Shown: positions 9,842 to 21,334 of the stretch, piece after piece | How positions within the stretch are numbered: the stretch's first letter is position 1 | Layout: each line of letters begins with the position of its first letter | Notes under the pieces: model-generated | The model's database searches: none | What the model was told of the DNA's origin: nothing | What the model saw: only the letters and a program-made list of their open reading frames with translations | Program-made: the position numbers and the translations under genes | NCBI RefSeq assembly: GCF_032884065.1 | Contig: NC_088880.1 | Coordinates: forward strand, 25,854,715 to 25,918,714 | Origin: Artemia franciscana | Taxonomy: Eukaryota; Arthropoda; Branchiopoda; Anostraca; Artemiidae | Length of the DNA stretch: 64,000 nt | Direction of reading: 5' to 3'

Positions 9842-9996
9842 ATCTATATTCACAGGTGGGACATAGGGACACAACTACAATGGCGCGTAACTAATATGGC
9901 GTGTAACGACTTACGCGCGCGGGGGGGCTTGGGGGGGCACGAAGCGCCCCCACCAACTAGGTGTTGGGGTAGCGCGAAGCGCCACCCCAACAGCTA

Positions 9997-9997
<1 letters not shown>

Positions 9998-10052
<55 letters not shown>

Positions 10053-10190
10053 TTCTATATTCACAGGTGGGACACAGGGACACAACTACAATGGCGCGTA
10101 ACGACTTACGCGCGCGGGGGGGCTTGAGGGGGGGGCAACAAGCGCCCCCACCAACTAGGTGTTGGGGTGGCGTGAAGCGCCACCCCAGTA
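9998..10190 (+). mobile_element. Helitron 3'-end fragment with truncated terminator
   Basis: (TA)n (9998-10050), TTCACAGGTGGGACACAGG, the GC-rich block, a first hairpin with CTAG and a second hairpin that stops at CACCCCA without AACAGCTAG. Minisatellite sequence follows directly, so this end has been broken or recombined. Confidence 0.7.
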
Positions 10191-10799
10191 GGGAATATAA
10201 ATGACGACTGGGACACTCAAAGAGAAAGCGACCGGGACACAAGGAATCTTCGATTAGCAATCACCATCAACAAAGCACCGGGACACAAATGACGACCGGG
10301 ACACAGGGAATATAAATAACGACCAGGACACTCAAAGAGAAGTTACAGACCAGGACACCGGAACACAAATGACGGCCGGGACACAGGGAATATAAATGAC
10401 GACCGCGACACTCAAAGAGAAATAACAGACTGGGACACCGGAACACAAATGATGACCGGGACACAGGGAAACAACAACAACGGGGACGCCGGGGGGCACA
10501 GGGGGATATATAAATGACGACAGGGACACAGAGAATGTTCGATTAGCAATCACCATCAACAAAGCTCAAGGGTAATCATTAGAATAATGAGGCATAGATC
10601 TGAATACAGATTGTTTTTCACATGGACAATTATATGTTGCATGTTCAAGAGTCGGTAAACCTGATAATCTATTTATATGCACAGACAATGGGACAGCCAA
10701 GAATGTTGTATATTCGCAAGTTTTACGTAGTTAAAAACATATATATATATATCTATCTATATTCACAGGTGGGATACAGGGACACAACTACAATGGCAC

Positions 10800-10885
<86 letters not shown>

Positions 10886-10895
10886 TATATATATG
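10191..10895 (+). mobile_element. Helitron internal fragment with (TA)n
   Basis: A minisatellite (10195-10540), a helicase C-terminal remnant (about 10555-10735), a short piece of the 3' block (TTCACAGGTGGGATACAGGG) and a long (TA)n array (10801-10895). No terminus remains. Confidence 0.75.
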
Positions 10896-11208
10896 TAATA
10901 GTATCTAGAAATATTAATAGTTTTGTTATAATAATAATATATTATAAAATAACATGGTATTGGTAACATTATTATAATATCATATATACGCTATATATGA
11001 TAATTTATAAGCGTGAACTCACCAGACCGAGTTGAGGGTCTGGTTGCAAAGGCCCATTGCCTCCAAGTTTGTAGCAGAGTCAACTGTCAGAACAAAATAA
11101 GTGACGATTGTTAAATGAAAGTATACATTGTAAACACATAGGAGAAAAACTTTATTTTCCATTTACCCATTAGGCGTGAAAAACATTGCTGCACTTGAGC
11201 ACCGTATA
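10896..11208. other. AT-rich spacer, no feature recognised
   Basis: Continues in degenerate AT sequence to about 11000, then unique-looking sequence. I see no exon with usable splice sites. Confidence 0.5.
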
Positions 11209-12404
11209 TCAAACAGTTCGTGGTAACGAACTGTAGTAAGGAGCGACCCGGCTCAATAGTAACCAAAACTCTAAAAAATGGAATTTTGATACCAATACCT
11301 ACATCAAAAGAATCGCATTTTAATGTTGATTTTAAATATATAAGTTTCATCAAGTTTAATCTTACCCATCAAAAGTTAAGAGCCTGAGAAAATTTGCGTT
11401 ATTTTAGAAAATAGGGGGAAACGCCCCCTAGAAGTCATATAATCTTAACGAAAATCACACCATCAGATTCAGCGTATCAGAGAACCCTACTGTAGAAGTT
11501 TCAAGCTCCTATCTACAAAAATGTGGAATTTTGTATTTTTTGCCAGAAGGCAGATCACGGATGCGTGTTTATTTGTTTTTTTGTTGTTTTTTTTTTTTTC
11601 CCAGGGGTGATCGTATCGACCCAGTTGTCCTAGAATGTTGCAAGAGGGCTCATTCTAATGGAAGTGAAAAGTTCTAGTGCCCTTTTGAAGTGACCAAAAA
11701 ATTTGGAGGGCACCTAGGCCCCCTCCCACGCTAATTATTTTACCAAAGTCAACGGATCAAAATTCTGAGATAGCCATTTTATTCAACGTAGTCGAAAAAC
11801 CTTATAACTATGTCTTTGGGGACAACTTACTCCCCCACAGTCCCCATGGGAGGGGCAACAAGTTACAAACTTTGACCAATGCTTACATATAGTAATGGTT
11901 ATTGGGAAGTGTACAGGCGTTTTCAGGAGGATTTTTTTGGTTGGGGGAGGGGTTGAGAAGAGGGGGATATGCTGGGGGAACTTTCCATCGATAATTTGTC
12001 ATGGGGGAAAAAATTTCCATGAAGGGAGCGCAAATTTCGTTTTAATTATTCCTCTGCGGAGAGCCAAAATCAATCCATGCATTGATTCAAAAACGTTCAG
12101 AAATTAAATAAAAAAAAACAAGTTTTTTTAACTGAAAGTAAGGAGCGACATTAAAACTTAAAACGAACAGAAATTACTTCGTATATGAAAGAGGCTGCTT
12201 CCTCATCAACGCCCCGCTCTTTACGCTAAAGTTTTTTACTGTTTTAAAAAGAAGAATTGAGAGACAGAGTCAAACTTTAGCGTAAAGAGCGGGGCGTTGA
12301 TGAGGAAGCAGCTTCTTTCATATACGAAGTAATTTCTGTTCGTTTTAAGTTTTAATGTCGCTCCTTACTTTCAGTTAAAAAAACTTGTTTTTTTTTATTT
12401 AATT
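11209..12404 (-). repeat. R1 dispersed repeat, long copy with terminal foldback
   Basis: The hairpin end CAGTTCGTGGTAACGAACTG is at 11214-11233. The body includes AGTAAGGAGCGACCCGGCTC, CACGGATGCGTGTTTATT, GGGTGATCGTATCGACCCAG and G-rich stretches, with no ORF. The far end is a near-perfect foldback (12102-12233 against 12272-12404). At 12031-12047 it contains CAAATTTCGTTTTAATT, the uninterrupted version of the site into which another R1 copy inserted at 35576. Confidence 0.8.
12102..12404. repeat. Foldback within R1, ~132-bp arms
   Basis: Left arm ends TTTACGCTAAAGTTT and right arm begins AAACTTTAGCGTAAA, with a loop of ~38 bases. The arms are nearly identical over ACTGAAAGTAAGGAGCGAC and GAACAGAAATTACTTCG, so a transcript would form a very long hairpin. 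Confidence 0.9.
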
Positions 12405-12960
12405 GATTTCAAGAACTCGAATCAGCTTGAAGGAAGACTGGGAAAAGGCTGAATTATGAGTATCCAAGTAGATTTTTATTAAGAAGAAGAACGATTAACT
12501 AGAAACATCTTTTTATCCCGATCTCTTTTAGACGTATTTACCAACATATTTCGTTGTTTGGCAATTAGTATTCAAGATGCTAATGATCCAATCCTTCCTA
12601 TTGGATCAAAAAGTGCCTTTATCAAATCACTTAATCCATCTCAGTGAAACATAAGATGCTTAAAATCTTTTGGCTTCTTAGAATTTAGGTTTAAATACGG
12701 GCTGCTCTTAGCCCTAAGCTTTTCTGAATATATTCTTCTTAGTTTAACTTGATTGAATTTTCTTTCCGTCTTTCATTTCCTCTGTAATATTACGGTGTCA
12801 GGGGTTAGGAGAGTATAGAGCAAGAATCAGCTATTGGTAAAAGTGTGTTTCAGCTGATCTTTGTTGCACGGGTAGGAATTGCAATTGGTGTAAAGGTAAA
12901 GACCATGGTACTTCATCACGTTACAAATGGCTGGAACTGCTTCGAAAACAACTTCCATTA
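12405..12960. other. Upstream intron sequence of the harmonin-like gene, nothing recognised
   Basis: No exon-like open frame with splice sites and no recognisable repeat. Confidence 0.5.
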
Positions 12961-13560
12961 ATTTTAGGGTATTTATACTCAGGTAAAATAAATATCCAAC
13001 GTGTTAAAAGTAGAATAGCCAGGGCCCAGGATGTTATTTTGCAGTTGAAAAAAAGCTTAGAATAATAAGAAGATGAGATTGAGAATCAGGATTTAAACGT
13101 TGGGAGCTACAGTGATAATAGTGGTCTAGTAGGGCTATGAAGTTTGGGTGCTCCTTAAAACGGAGGAGGACTTTCTAGATGTTTTACAAAGAAATTGCCA
13201 CGGTTTGTTTGAAGTACCCGATTGACTGACTGTATTTCAGACAATAGGCTCTACGAAAAGCATGGTTCAATTCGGATTTCTAGGGCTATAATGAGAGAAA
13301 GGTTGAGATGCCTAGGGCACGTTCTGCCAATTTACGATGACCAATTGCCAAAATTCGTCCTTTACGGCCTATTGTCTAGGGCTAAACGAAAAGCAGGTCG
13401 TCCCTGGTGGGAGCGGTAGGATGTCTCAAGAAAAATTTAAGGTAAACGGGAACTTACTGGGAGGGTATGCAGAGAGAGGCAATTGAATAGATTTATATGG
13501 AGGAGGGGCGCGTGTAGCTGTGTTGGCCTCAGGTGGCTTGGTGTGCGATAAGGTTTTAGT
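12961..13560 (+). pseudogene. Non-LTR retrotransposon relic, C-terminal region
   Basis: Conceptual translation gives VKSRIARAQDVILQLKK, then NRLYEKHGSIRISRAIMRER, LRCLGHVLPIYDDQLPK and LSRAKRKAGRP, interrupted by stops. This matches the region after the reverse transcriptase in RTE-type (or similar) LINEs, ending in the LGHVLRM..D.RLPK and KRKAGRP signatures. The only LINE relic seen on the + strand. The clade is uncertain. Confidence 0.75.
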
Positions 13561-14821
13561 ACAAGTAGTAGTAGCAATAGCAGATTAACACAGTAATGAG
13601 TAGAAATTTACCGCTGTTGAAAAGTTCTAGTTTGCCCGGTCGTAGTTCTTAAAGAAGAAATTTCGTTTGGAGGAAAGGTAAAGAACATGATACTCCCTTG
13701 AAGACCACGCTACTAGATAGAATTACTTCAAAAATGAGAGGATACAAATCTGAGTTTTATAATTATTTCGCAAATAAGGTCTGGCAGCTAGTTTTGCTGG
13801 GCAGGTGGATATCTGCAGAACATATGCCTGTGACTAATAAGATGGCTAAAGATAGAATTACTTCAAAAATAACTTCCATTAATATTAGGGTAATTACAGT
13901 TGGGTAATTAATATAGGAGAAAATATATGTAACACAGTAATGAGTAGAAATTTACTGGTGGTAAAGTTCTGTTTTGTCCAGTTATTGTTTCTAAAGCAGA
14001 GATTGTATTTGGAAGAAAGGTAAAGAACATCGTGCTCCCCTGTCTCCTGTTAGGTTTTGCTGGGAAACCGAACGCTTCTACAAACCACGGGGATGAGTGG
14101 TAATGTCAATCTCTGAGCTGGAGAAAAACTGGTTCTGGCTAATTTCAGAGTTTGGTTATCAAAAACCATCCGTGGCTTTTATTGTAACCTGTTAGGATGA
14201 GATAGATATAATCCGAGTGGTTAGGAAGTGTTAAATCCTATGATATTTCTGATCGCCATGGATACCATTCTGGCTTATGTTCATTGTATGTTAATCAGGG
14301 TTGCCACCGTTAATTATTCATCATCAAATGTCTTGATTTTACAGGTAATTCAGTAGCCTTATTGATATCTGGAAATTTAACATGTTTGTTCTTCAACAAA
14401 TTGAAGTTACAATTTGGGCCTGTAAATCCAATATTCTTGTTTCTCAATAAGTTAGAAATACGATAATGATTCGGAATTTCAATAAAGCATTAAATATTCA
14501 TTTCCAACGATTTTCAGCTGTTGAAATTCACATCTTTTGTTGATAAACATTGCAAACAATTTTGTTTAATCTCAAACAATTTTTTTTACAGTGTGTGGTG
14601 GTAATAATTTACTTATCTTGAGGTGATGGTGTTTACCAAAAGATTTGTCGATTGTGGTGAAAATATAAAAAAGACCTAGGACCTGTTTAAGGAAGTTACT
14701 CAACCACCCATGAAACTAGAAATAAAATTTTGCTGTATGTGCATTAATCTTCCCGTTCTATGCCATAAGGGACTAACTACTTCTACTCATGGCTTTGGCT
14801 GAATTTATTGTCTACTTTTAG
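13561..14821. other. Upstream intron sequence, degenerate repeats only
   Basis: Contains short repeated pieces (GGAAAGGTAAAGAACATGAT near 13673 and GAAAGGTAAAGAACATCGT near 14016) and an AT-rich run before the acceptor at 14820-14821. No exon for PDZ1 was found here. Confidence 0.45.
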
Positions 14822-14968
14822 CAAGAAGAGTGACCATTTATCATGGCGAATCGTCGACTCAGAATCCCAAGGGCCATTCCCAGTAACACCGAAACAATCA
14901 AAAGACAGTAGTGTTATAGAGGCCAAACTTGTTATTCATTTACTAGGAACAGATAGTGTTGGATGCAG
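14822..14968 (+). CDS. USH1C-like: Harmonin-like gene, exon A: PDZ1-PDZ2 linker and start of PDZ2
   Basis: Acceptor CTACTTTTAG|C and donor GCAG|GTAATT. The first base completes a split codon; 48 codons follow, then two bases (AG) of the next. It reads KKSDHLSWRIVDSESQG ... IEAKLVIHLLGTDSVGCS. Two things identify the family: LSWRIVDSES lines up with the L-T-W-x-x-V-D linker after PDZ1 of vertebrate harmonin, and LVIHLLGTDSVGCS is the first strand plus carboxylate-binding loop of PDZ2 (S-x-G-L-G-C-S in vertebrates). Upstream exons (N-terminal domain, PDZ1) must lie before the window. Harmonin is a PDZ scaffold that anchors cadherins and myosins in stereocilia and microvilli; that role is family knowledge and is not shown here. 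Confidence 0.85.
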
Positions 14969-15159
14969 GTAATTTTCACGATAAACCTACTCTGGGAGGG
15001 GGGCCAACAAAGACCTTCTCTTCTAAACATAAGTAAATTCCTTTTCATTGCCTATTCAAATTGTTAATTTTTGTATTGTTGCCCCCTCCCCGCATCCCCT
15101 CCATAAAAATCAGTGCGTACCTTTGCGAGAATCCCTTCCAACGTGTTTAAAACCAAAAT

Positions 15160-16172
15160 AAATCTTAGGAATTAGAATTCTTAAGGAATTGGAACAATGA
15201 CCCCTGATACACAATGACCGTTTAATTAGAATATAAGCTTTAACAAATTCAAAAAACACTTTAGCGTAAAGAATGAGGTGTTTAGGAGGGAGCGACGCCC
15301 TCAAATAAGCAATAATTTCTGTTCGTTTTAAGTTTTAATTTTGCTCCTTACTTTAAGTTGAAAAATTAATTTTTTTGCCTAATTTGTGATAGTTTTTTAT
15401 TAATTCTAGGAAATACAGCTTTCCTCCGATGTAAAATTTCTTTCGCCAAAAAACTCATCCATGGAAAAATTCTTCCACGTAATTACCCCCCACCCCCCCA
15501 GAATATCCCCCCTGAAAATATATTTGTACTTCCCAATAACCAATTCTATATGCAAGCAAGGGGCAAAGCTCATAGCTTGCAACCCTTTCTTGGGGGCTAT
15601 GGAGGGTCAGTCCGTTCTCAAAGACATAGTTATTAGATGTTTTGACCCTGCTGGAGAAAATGACTATCTCAAAATTTTGATCAGACAATTTTGGGTAAAA
15701 CAGGGGGTGGGAGGAGAGATAGCTACCCTTCAATATTTTTTCACTTTGAAAGGACACTAGAACTTTTGATTTCCGACCAAATGAGCCCTCCCAGATCTTC
15801 TAGGATCACTGGTCAACATAATCATCCCTGGGGAATAAAAGAAAAAATGTGAAAAAAATAAACATGCATCCGTGATCTTGCTTCAGGAAAAAAAAATTCA
15901 GAATTCCCCATTTTTCTATACAGGAGCTTCATACCTCTACAGTAGGGTTTTCTGTAATTATGAATCTCATGGTGTGATTTTTATTAAGATCACTTGATTT
16001 CTTAGGGGTGTTTCCTTTCTTTTTAGAAAGCTCAGCAATTTTTTTAGGCTCGTAACTTTTGATGAGTAACATTAAACTTCATGAATTTTACATATTTTGA
16101 ATAAACATCAAAATTTGATCGCATTGCTCCTTATTTACAGTTCGTTACCACGAACTGCACGAACTGTTTGAT
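15160..16172 (+). repeat. R1 dispersed repeat, long copy
   Basis: Hairpin end at the right (TTCGTTACCACGAACTG, with a duplicated CACGAACTGTTTGAT, to 16172). The left end has one foldback arm (CTTTAGCGTAAAG at about 15261). It lies in the intron between exons A and B. Confidence 0.75.
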
Positions 16173-16660
16173 GGAGAGGAAATATTTCACCCAATGTTTC
16201 AAGGAAGACGTTCATTTGAAATGTAGTATTTAAAAGATTTTAATTTTCCCATTGAAGAAAAATTGCATTTTAAGCATATATTAATTTTAAATACTGTAAA
16301 AGCGTGTGTTGTTTAATCACGCTAGGATGCAGTCTAAAAATTTGCCTGTGCAACATTAAAAACATAGTTAATTTATTTATTTGTCTATACAACACATCAA
16401 AATATGAGACAACCTATGGTTCCATATCTATTTTGCGATACTCCCTCTCTACCCCTTCCCAAACCTTCGAAAGAAAGTTCTAAATGAAGAGAGATTTAAT
16501 AAATATTAAAGAGATGTACATTTATTGTCCATATATTTCATCTTTATATCCAGAACTGCACCAGAGTGCAAAAAATAAAATAAAATCAAATAAAAGTAAA
16601 TCATCAAACGATGAGAATATTTGAACAAATAAATAGAATTAACATATAAGCAGAGCTTCT
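16173..16660. other. Intron sequence, nothing recognised
   Basis: AT-rich, without ORF or repeat signature that I can name. Confidence 0.45.
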
Positions 16661-16759
16661 ATAGCAACAAGGGATTACAAAGAGTAGGCCGTAGAAAACT
16701 GAAAGAACATCATGGAATATTAAGGGTAGGTTGCGTCTTGCGTAGAGATAACATTTTAT

Positions 16760-17215
16760 TTTCTAAAATCACGGAATCACTAAATCATTGACTGCAAAGG
16801 GTTCTTATTGCTGTTCAAAAATCAATAACCAGCAGGAGTGCTAAAAATAAGTATACCACTATGAATGAGTAGGCTAATATAGTAAGTCTATTAACATTAA
16901 AATTGATGACCATGAAATCCGCAGGATAGAGGTATCCTGAAGAAGAGCTGATAAACATATATTTTTTATACAAAAATAAGAAAGAGAAGATAATAGTAGG
17001 GAGCACTCATATGAATGAGGTTAACTCAACAACAAGAATCTCATTAGCTCTCAGTGAAGACACGTAAATAAATATTACTAGAATCACTCCTAAAAAGATT
17101 AAAAAAAGAACTAATGGTATGGAAATTAATCTAATTAATGGAAAATCCAATATATAAACAAAAAGTTCTACGAAAAAACAACTAATTGAGCCATTTCATT
17201 CTCAAGCCATTATAA
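16760..17215 (-). pseudogene. ND6 (NUMT): NUMT: nuclear copy of mitochondrial ND6
   Basis: The - strand from about 17205 stays open for ~150 codons only if TGA is read as Trp, as in invertebrate mitochondria (for example TCA on + at 17007-17009). It reads FLIFLGVILVxFIYVSSLxANE, the most conserved block of ND6, among long hydrophobic stretches (YSFIVVYLFLALLLV). Downstream, in the same direction, SLRKTQPTLNI resembles the start of cytochrome b, which would fit the ND6-cytb order common in arthropod mitochondria; that part is weak. In the nuclear code it has several stops, so it is not expressed. Confidence 0.75.
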
Positions 17216-17254
17216 TAAACAAGTTATGCTTTTTATGTATAAGAAAAAGTCCAT

Positions 17255-17322
17255 TTTTAGAGTTTTGGTTACTATTGAGCCGGGTCGCTCCTTACTACAG
17301 TTCGTTACCACGAACTGTTTGA
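17255..17322 (+). repeat. R1 repeat, 68-bp hairpin-end fragment
   Basis: Only the last ~68 bases of R1 are present (GAGCCGGGTCGCTCCTTAC then TTCGTTACCACGAACTGTTTG). It directly follows the NUMT. A truncated copy that keeps the hairpin end. Confidence 0.85.
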
Positions 17323-17987
17323 TTTATTTCTCTTGTGTTAGTGTCATTCTTGAATTAGGATACCAGTACAAAACAAGTCAAACATTAACGTAGAGTGAAA
17401 TTTGAGGGGCTGGCGTCCTCCTGTTATACATAGGATAATTCCTATCTGCTTAAACTTTTCTGTCTTTCTTTTGACGTTGCTCTTTACTTTCATTGAGATT
17501 CTTGTTCTTTTTATATCATATTCAGCCTTCTTAGAACTATGGTCTTTGCGCCCCAACTTAACATGATTATTGATTTCTAGATAATTTCTAAGACTACACT
17601 GGCTATGCATGACAAAACCAAAAAAAAAATTGAAGATGAAAAAATGAGGATATATCCAGCCAGTGAAATATCTGTATATTTATTCTTCCTTTTTTCTTTC
17701 TTTTCCTTGTTTCTTTTCCTTATAATTTTTTTCGTTTTATCATTGATTTTTAATTACTGCCTTTTCTCAAGAACTGCCTTTTTAATAAACCCTTAGTGGA
17801 AATATTTTCCTCAAAAAAAGAAAAACTAGGGGACAAATTCACTTTAACGGAAGAGCCTGTCATAGAAAGTTCAAAGTTGGGGATTCAGAGTACATATTTT
17901 GCTTCAGAAAGCCCACCCTCCTTCAAAAAAGGATCCATAACTTAATCCTCAATAGTCATTATACATATCTGCATTACTGTATTTGTA
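17323..17987. other. Intron sequence, nothing recognised
   Basis: Contains T-rich stretches near 17690-17760. No supported gene. Confidence 0.45.
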
Positions 17988-19118
17988 TCAAACAATTCAT
18001 TGGTAATGAGCTGTAAATAAGGTGCGACGCGGCCCAATAGTAACCAAAACTCTAAAAAAAGGGATCTTTGATATCAATAGACCCATGAAAAGGATTGGCT
18101 TATTAAGCTGATTCCAAATATATAAGATTCATTAAATTTATTGTTATTCATCAAAAGCTACGAGCGAGAGAAAATTTGCCCGATTTTCAAAAAAGTGATA
18201 TAGGCCTACACCCCCTAAAAGTCATGGAATTTGAATGGAAATCACACCATTAGATTCATCGTATCTGAGAACGCTACTGTAGAAGTTCCAAGCTCCCATG
18301 CACAAAAATGTGGTATTTTTTATTTTTTGTCAGAAGAAAGATCACGGATGCGGGTTTATTTGCTTGTTATTTTTCCCAGAAATTATTGCATCGAACCAAT
18401 AGTCCTATAATATCGGTAGAGGGTTCATTTGAATGAAGATTACGAGTTCTAGTGTCCTTTTTAAGTTACCAAAACAATTGGAGGGCAACTAGTCCTCCTT
18501 CCATGCCCTTTTTTCCCAAAAATCTTCCAATCATTATTTTGAGATAGTCATTTTATTGGGAAGTATACAGACTTTTTCAGGGAGGAATTTTGTACTTGGG
18601 GTGGGTTTCTTTGGGGATAATTTTCTGTATGGAGGGAAGTTTCTGGGGGTTAATTTTACAGGGAAAATTTTAAAATTGGGAGATTTGACAGAATTCTTAT
18701 ACAAAATTATTTTTGTTTGTCTTAGTTTCTCTTTGCCTATTCAATTTTGTATGTACAAAATTGCCGGGGAAAATTTTCAGCATGTTTTGATTTCCGAGAA
18801 ATTTTTACACGGAATGGGGGGATTTCCGGAGTAACCGGTAAAACGATTAGAATTTGGTCTGTTTCAAATGAAAGTATGCCGGGGAGAATTTTTCAGGCCG
18901 AAGTTTCTGCAAGAGATTTTTCAGGGGGGGGGATTTTCAACGAGGATGGAATTATCCGGAAGAAATTTTACGTTGGGATGTATTTTACGTGGGGGAAACT
19001 TTTTGCGAAGTAGTTTCACGAAAATGGGAGGAATTTTTTCACGGAGGGTGAGCCAGGTTTACCGGCATTACTTAAAAAAAGACCAGATATTAAATAAAAA
19101 GGCATGTTTTTCAACTGA
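17988..19118 (-). repeat. R1 dispersed repeat, diverged long copy
   Basis: The left end keeps a degenerate hairpin (TCAAACAATTCATTGGTAATG). Then come CGCGGCCCAATAGTAACC, ATCACGGATGCGGGTTTATT and a G-rich module of GGGGGATTTTC blocks (18560-19050), ending at TTTTTCAACTGAAAGTAAG. Open frames inside are by-products of the G-rich repeats. Confidence 0.7.
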
Positions 19119-20193
19119 AAGTAAGAAGGATAACAATTTTTGGAAAGATCTCTTTTGTTGCTTAAATACGTTACTAGGCCATTCAATGTCCAAACAAGTG
19201 ACCCATCTCATGATGATCACCGATTCTATGCGATCAACCTCAATTAAAAAAAAAAAGAAGCAAGATAAGACGAAAAATACGCATCCATGACGTTTCATAA
19301 ATTGAAAACAAAGTGCTTCATGCTTGTGCAGTTAAAGGCTTGAACCCTCTGCATCAGGCCTCTTAGACACTCCCAATTTCAAAGTGTACTTCTGATAAGG
19401 ATCGTTCCCCTTTTTTGGATCGTCTTTCATTTCTTACAATATTAAGCAAATTTCCCATGGTAAAAACTCTCAATGGGTAACTTTAAACTCAACTGGTTCT
19501 ACATATTTGGTACTACCGTAAAATTATCCTTTTTTTAGAACAGTACATTCTTATAGGAAATCTATTTTAAGACTTTCTGTTTCTATTGAAAAGAGTTACT
19601 CTTTATTTATCCTCATTATCCCAAATTATTCGATAAATTTTATGACACTAACTCTTGATTTTTTCACACAAGCTTCCAATAGAAAAAAACGAAAGAATTG
19701 TTGTAAGCACATGTAGGTGGCGCTGAAATGAGGCCTAGATATAATGTTTACCCATACTCATGAGAAGATAAATAAATGAGGCCTAATTTTATATTAATCC
19801 TTATCTACAGCTAACAAAAACATGACATCAAAATTTGGTTTAATTAACCGAAATTCGGTTTAAGTTCAAAGATTGTGTCTTTGTACGGATTAATTATACT
19901 ATCTATTTCTCCAAAACTATGAATGACAATAACCAAATGTCTGACAGCAATTTTGTACAATCGAAACAATGCCCATCAAATTTGACAAGAGATTTGTAGT
20001 ATTTAATCTCAATAATCTGAGGATAAATTAGAAAAGATGTATAACCAACAAACGCTCAATAAATTAACAAAAATTTTAATAACAAACATTTGATCTACCT
20101 TTTGCAACAATAAGTAAAAATGATATCAAAGACAAATAGGTTAGGCTTGTTATCAACGATTAAACATTAAGAGTCTTTGTATTTGTTTTCCAG
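19119..20193. other. Intron sequence, nothing recognised
   Basis: No exon or repeat identified apart from the acceptor region TATTTGTTTTCCAG at its right end. Confidence 0.5.
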
Positions 20194-20338
20194 TGTTATT
20201 AAAGGACCTCCTGATAGACCTGGCATTTTTGTTCAGTCAAGTAGGGAAGGTGGACCTGCGTACGCCGCTGGCATTAGACCTGGAGATGAAGTTATGTCCT
20301 TAAATGGAAAAGTCCTCAGTAACATGGATTTTGATGAG
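20194..20338 (+). CDS. USH1C-like: Harmonin-like gene, exon B: core of PDZ2
   Basis: Acceptor TTTGTTTTCCAG|T and donor GATGAG|GTAATG. The first base completes the codon opened by AG in exon A (AG+T = Ser), so the domain reads GCS-VIKGPPDRPGIFVQSS. It continues REGGPAYAAGIRPGDEVMSL, NGKVLSNMDFDE. This is the central PDZ fold: G-P...PGIF on strand B-C, AAGIRPGDEV on strand D, NG on strand E, and S-N-x-D before helix B. Vertebrate harmonin PDZ2 has the same spaced G-P, P-G-I-F, G-D, N-G and S-N-x-D residues. Ends in phase 0. Confidence 0.9.
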
Positions 20339-20909
20339 GTAATGACAAATTCTGGTGAGGAGTTGAGGAGCTTAAGTATATGGGATTTTTACAACAAACA
20401 ATAAATATTTTCGTAACATCCATACCCAAGACTTTCATTTGGGAGGAGTGTGGATACCACAGTATAAAAATATGTGTTTAGCAAGTTAAACCCTTAAAAA
20501 CTGAAAAGTATCCAAAATTTAAAGAGGGGGGGGGCATGTGACTCAGTATATCCTTGATTTTCATGCTAAACTTCATTCTGTGGAATATAAAAAAAATTTA
20601 TCCTCAAAATTAAATATCTCTACGTTGTATTAAAACATATGTGTTACTACATCCGCTTGAATAAAAGTTACACATTTGTTGCAACAGAAGCATGAATGAA
20701 GTGGGAGCAGCCTACATAAATCTTGTTATTTTTAACTTTTTCTCTCAATTAAGTCAGAATCCTTTTTTTTTTACTAATTTATCCCCAAAGCCTTTTTTTG
20801 CTAAATAATTATATTTGTTGACAAAGACCAAAAAAGGGTAAAAAACAGGTAAATTGTATGCCAAATTTAGAAGATTTAAGAGGAAATTAGAAAACATTTA
20901 GGTTTCAGG
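20339..20909. other. Intron sequence, nothing recognised
   Basis: No exon or repeat signature. A G run is at about 20526. Confidence 0.45.
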
Positions 20910-21180
20910 GAAATGAGGTCCAAGTCTTGTTGCCTCCTTCATGGCCTGTTTAAAGCCTCACTCTAAATTCCCTCATCTGAAAGTTTTAATATGCTCTAAA
21001 TACCTTTTCCTGACCTCCCATCCCATTCAAAGTCATTCTGCTTTTCATTTGGCCCTCGATGGAAGGCCAAAAGACAAAACTGTTGGTAACCAATCACCAT
21101 TCATCCTTTAAAAGTGACATAATCATCTTAACATTTTTTCATTTTAGCCCTAGAAAGTAGTGCTGAACCACATCTTTCTT
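20910..21180 (-). pseudogene. Non-LTR retrotransposon relic, extreme C-terminus
   Basis: The - strand gives SRAK, FGLPSRAK and, past stops, a tail resembling the WxxVRKxLxxI and EALNRxxxxxATRLG end of the LINE at 12961-13560. Heavily decayed. Confidence 0.55.
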
Positions 21181-21334
21181 ACAGGTTGAACTTCAATATA
21201 CGGTAATAAAATAAAATGCCCTAATTTGGATGAATATCTAGTTGGCTTTTTTTACCCTATAGATCATATGTGGTAACCTCTTTTTCTCCGCCTGCCGTTT
21301 TTTATAGCACTTAGTATTTACCAAGTGACACATA

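Larger units (their letters stand above)
8270..9997 (+). mobile_element. Non-autonomous Helitron carrying a palindrome and a tRNA-like module
   Basis: Starts in TATATATATATAAAAATAAG after the CTAG of the previous copy. It holds CRE motifs, a large palindrome (8401-8740), a type-2 tRNA-like module (8878-8954), A-rich sequence to 9265, a minisatellite (9300-9530), a helicase remnant (9540-9756), (TA)n (9757-9838), the GC-rich block, two hairpins, and CTAG at 9994-9997 followed by T. Confidence 0.75.

Noticed and set aside
18556-19290. Overlapping Gly/Phe-rich ORFs
   Set aside because: Produced by the GGGGGATTTT repeats of the R1 G-rich module; not conserved between copies.
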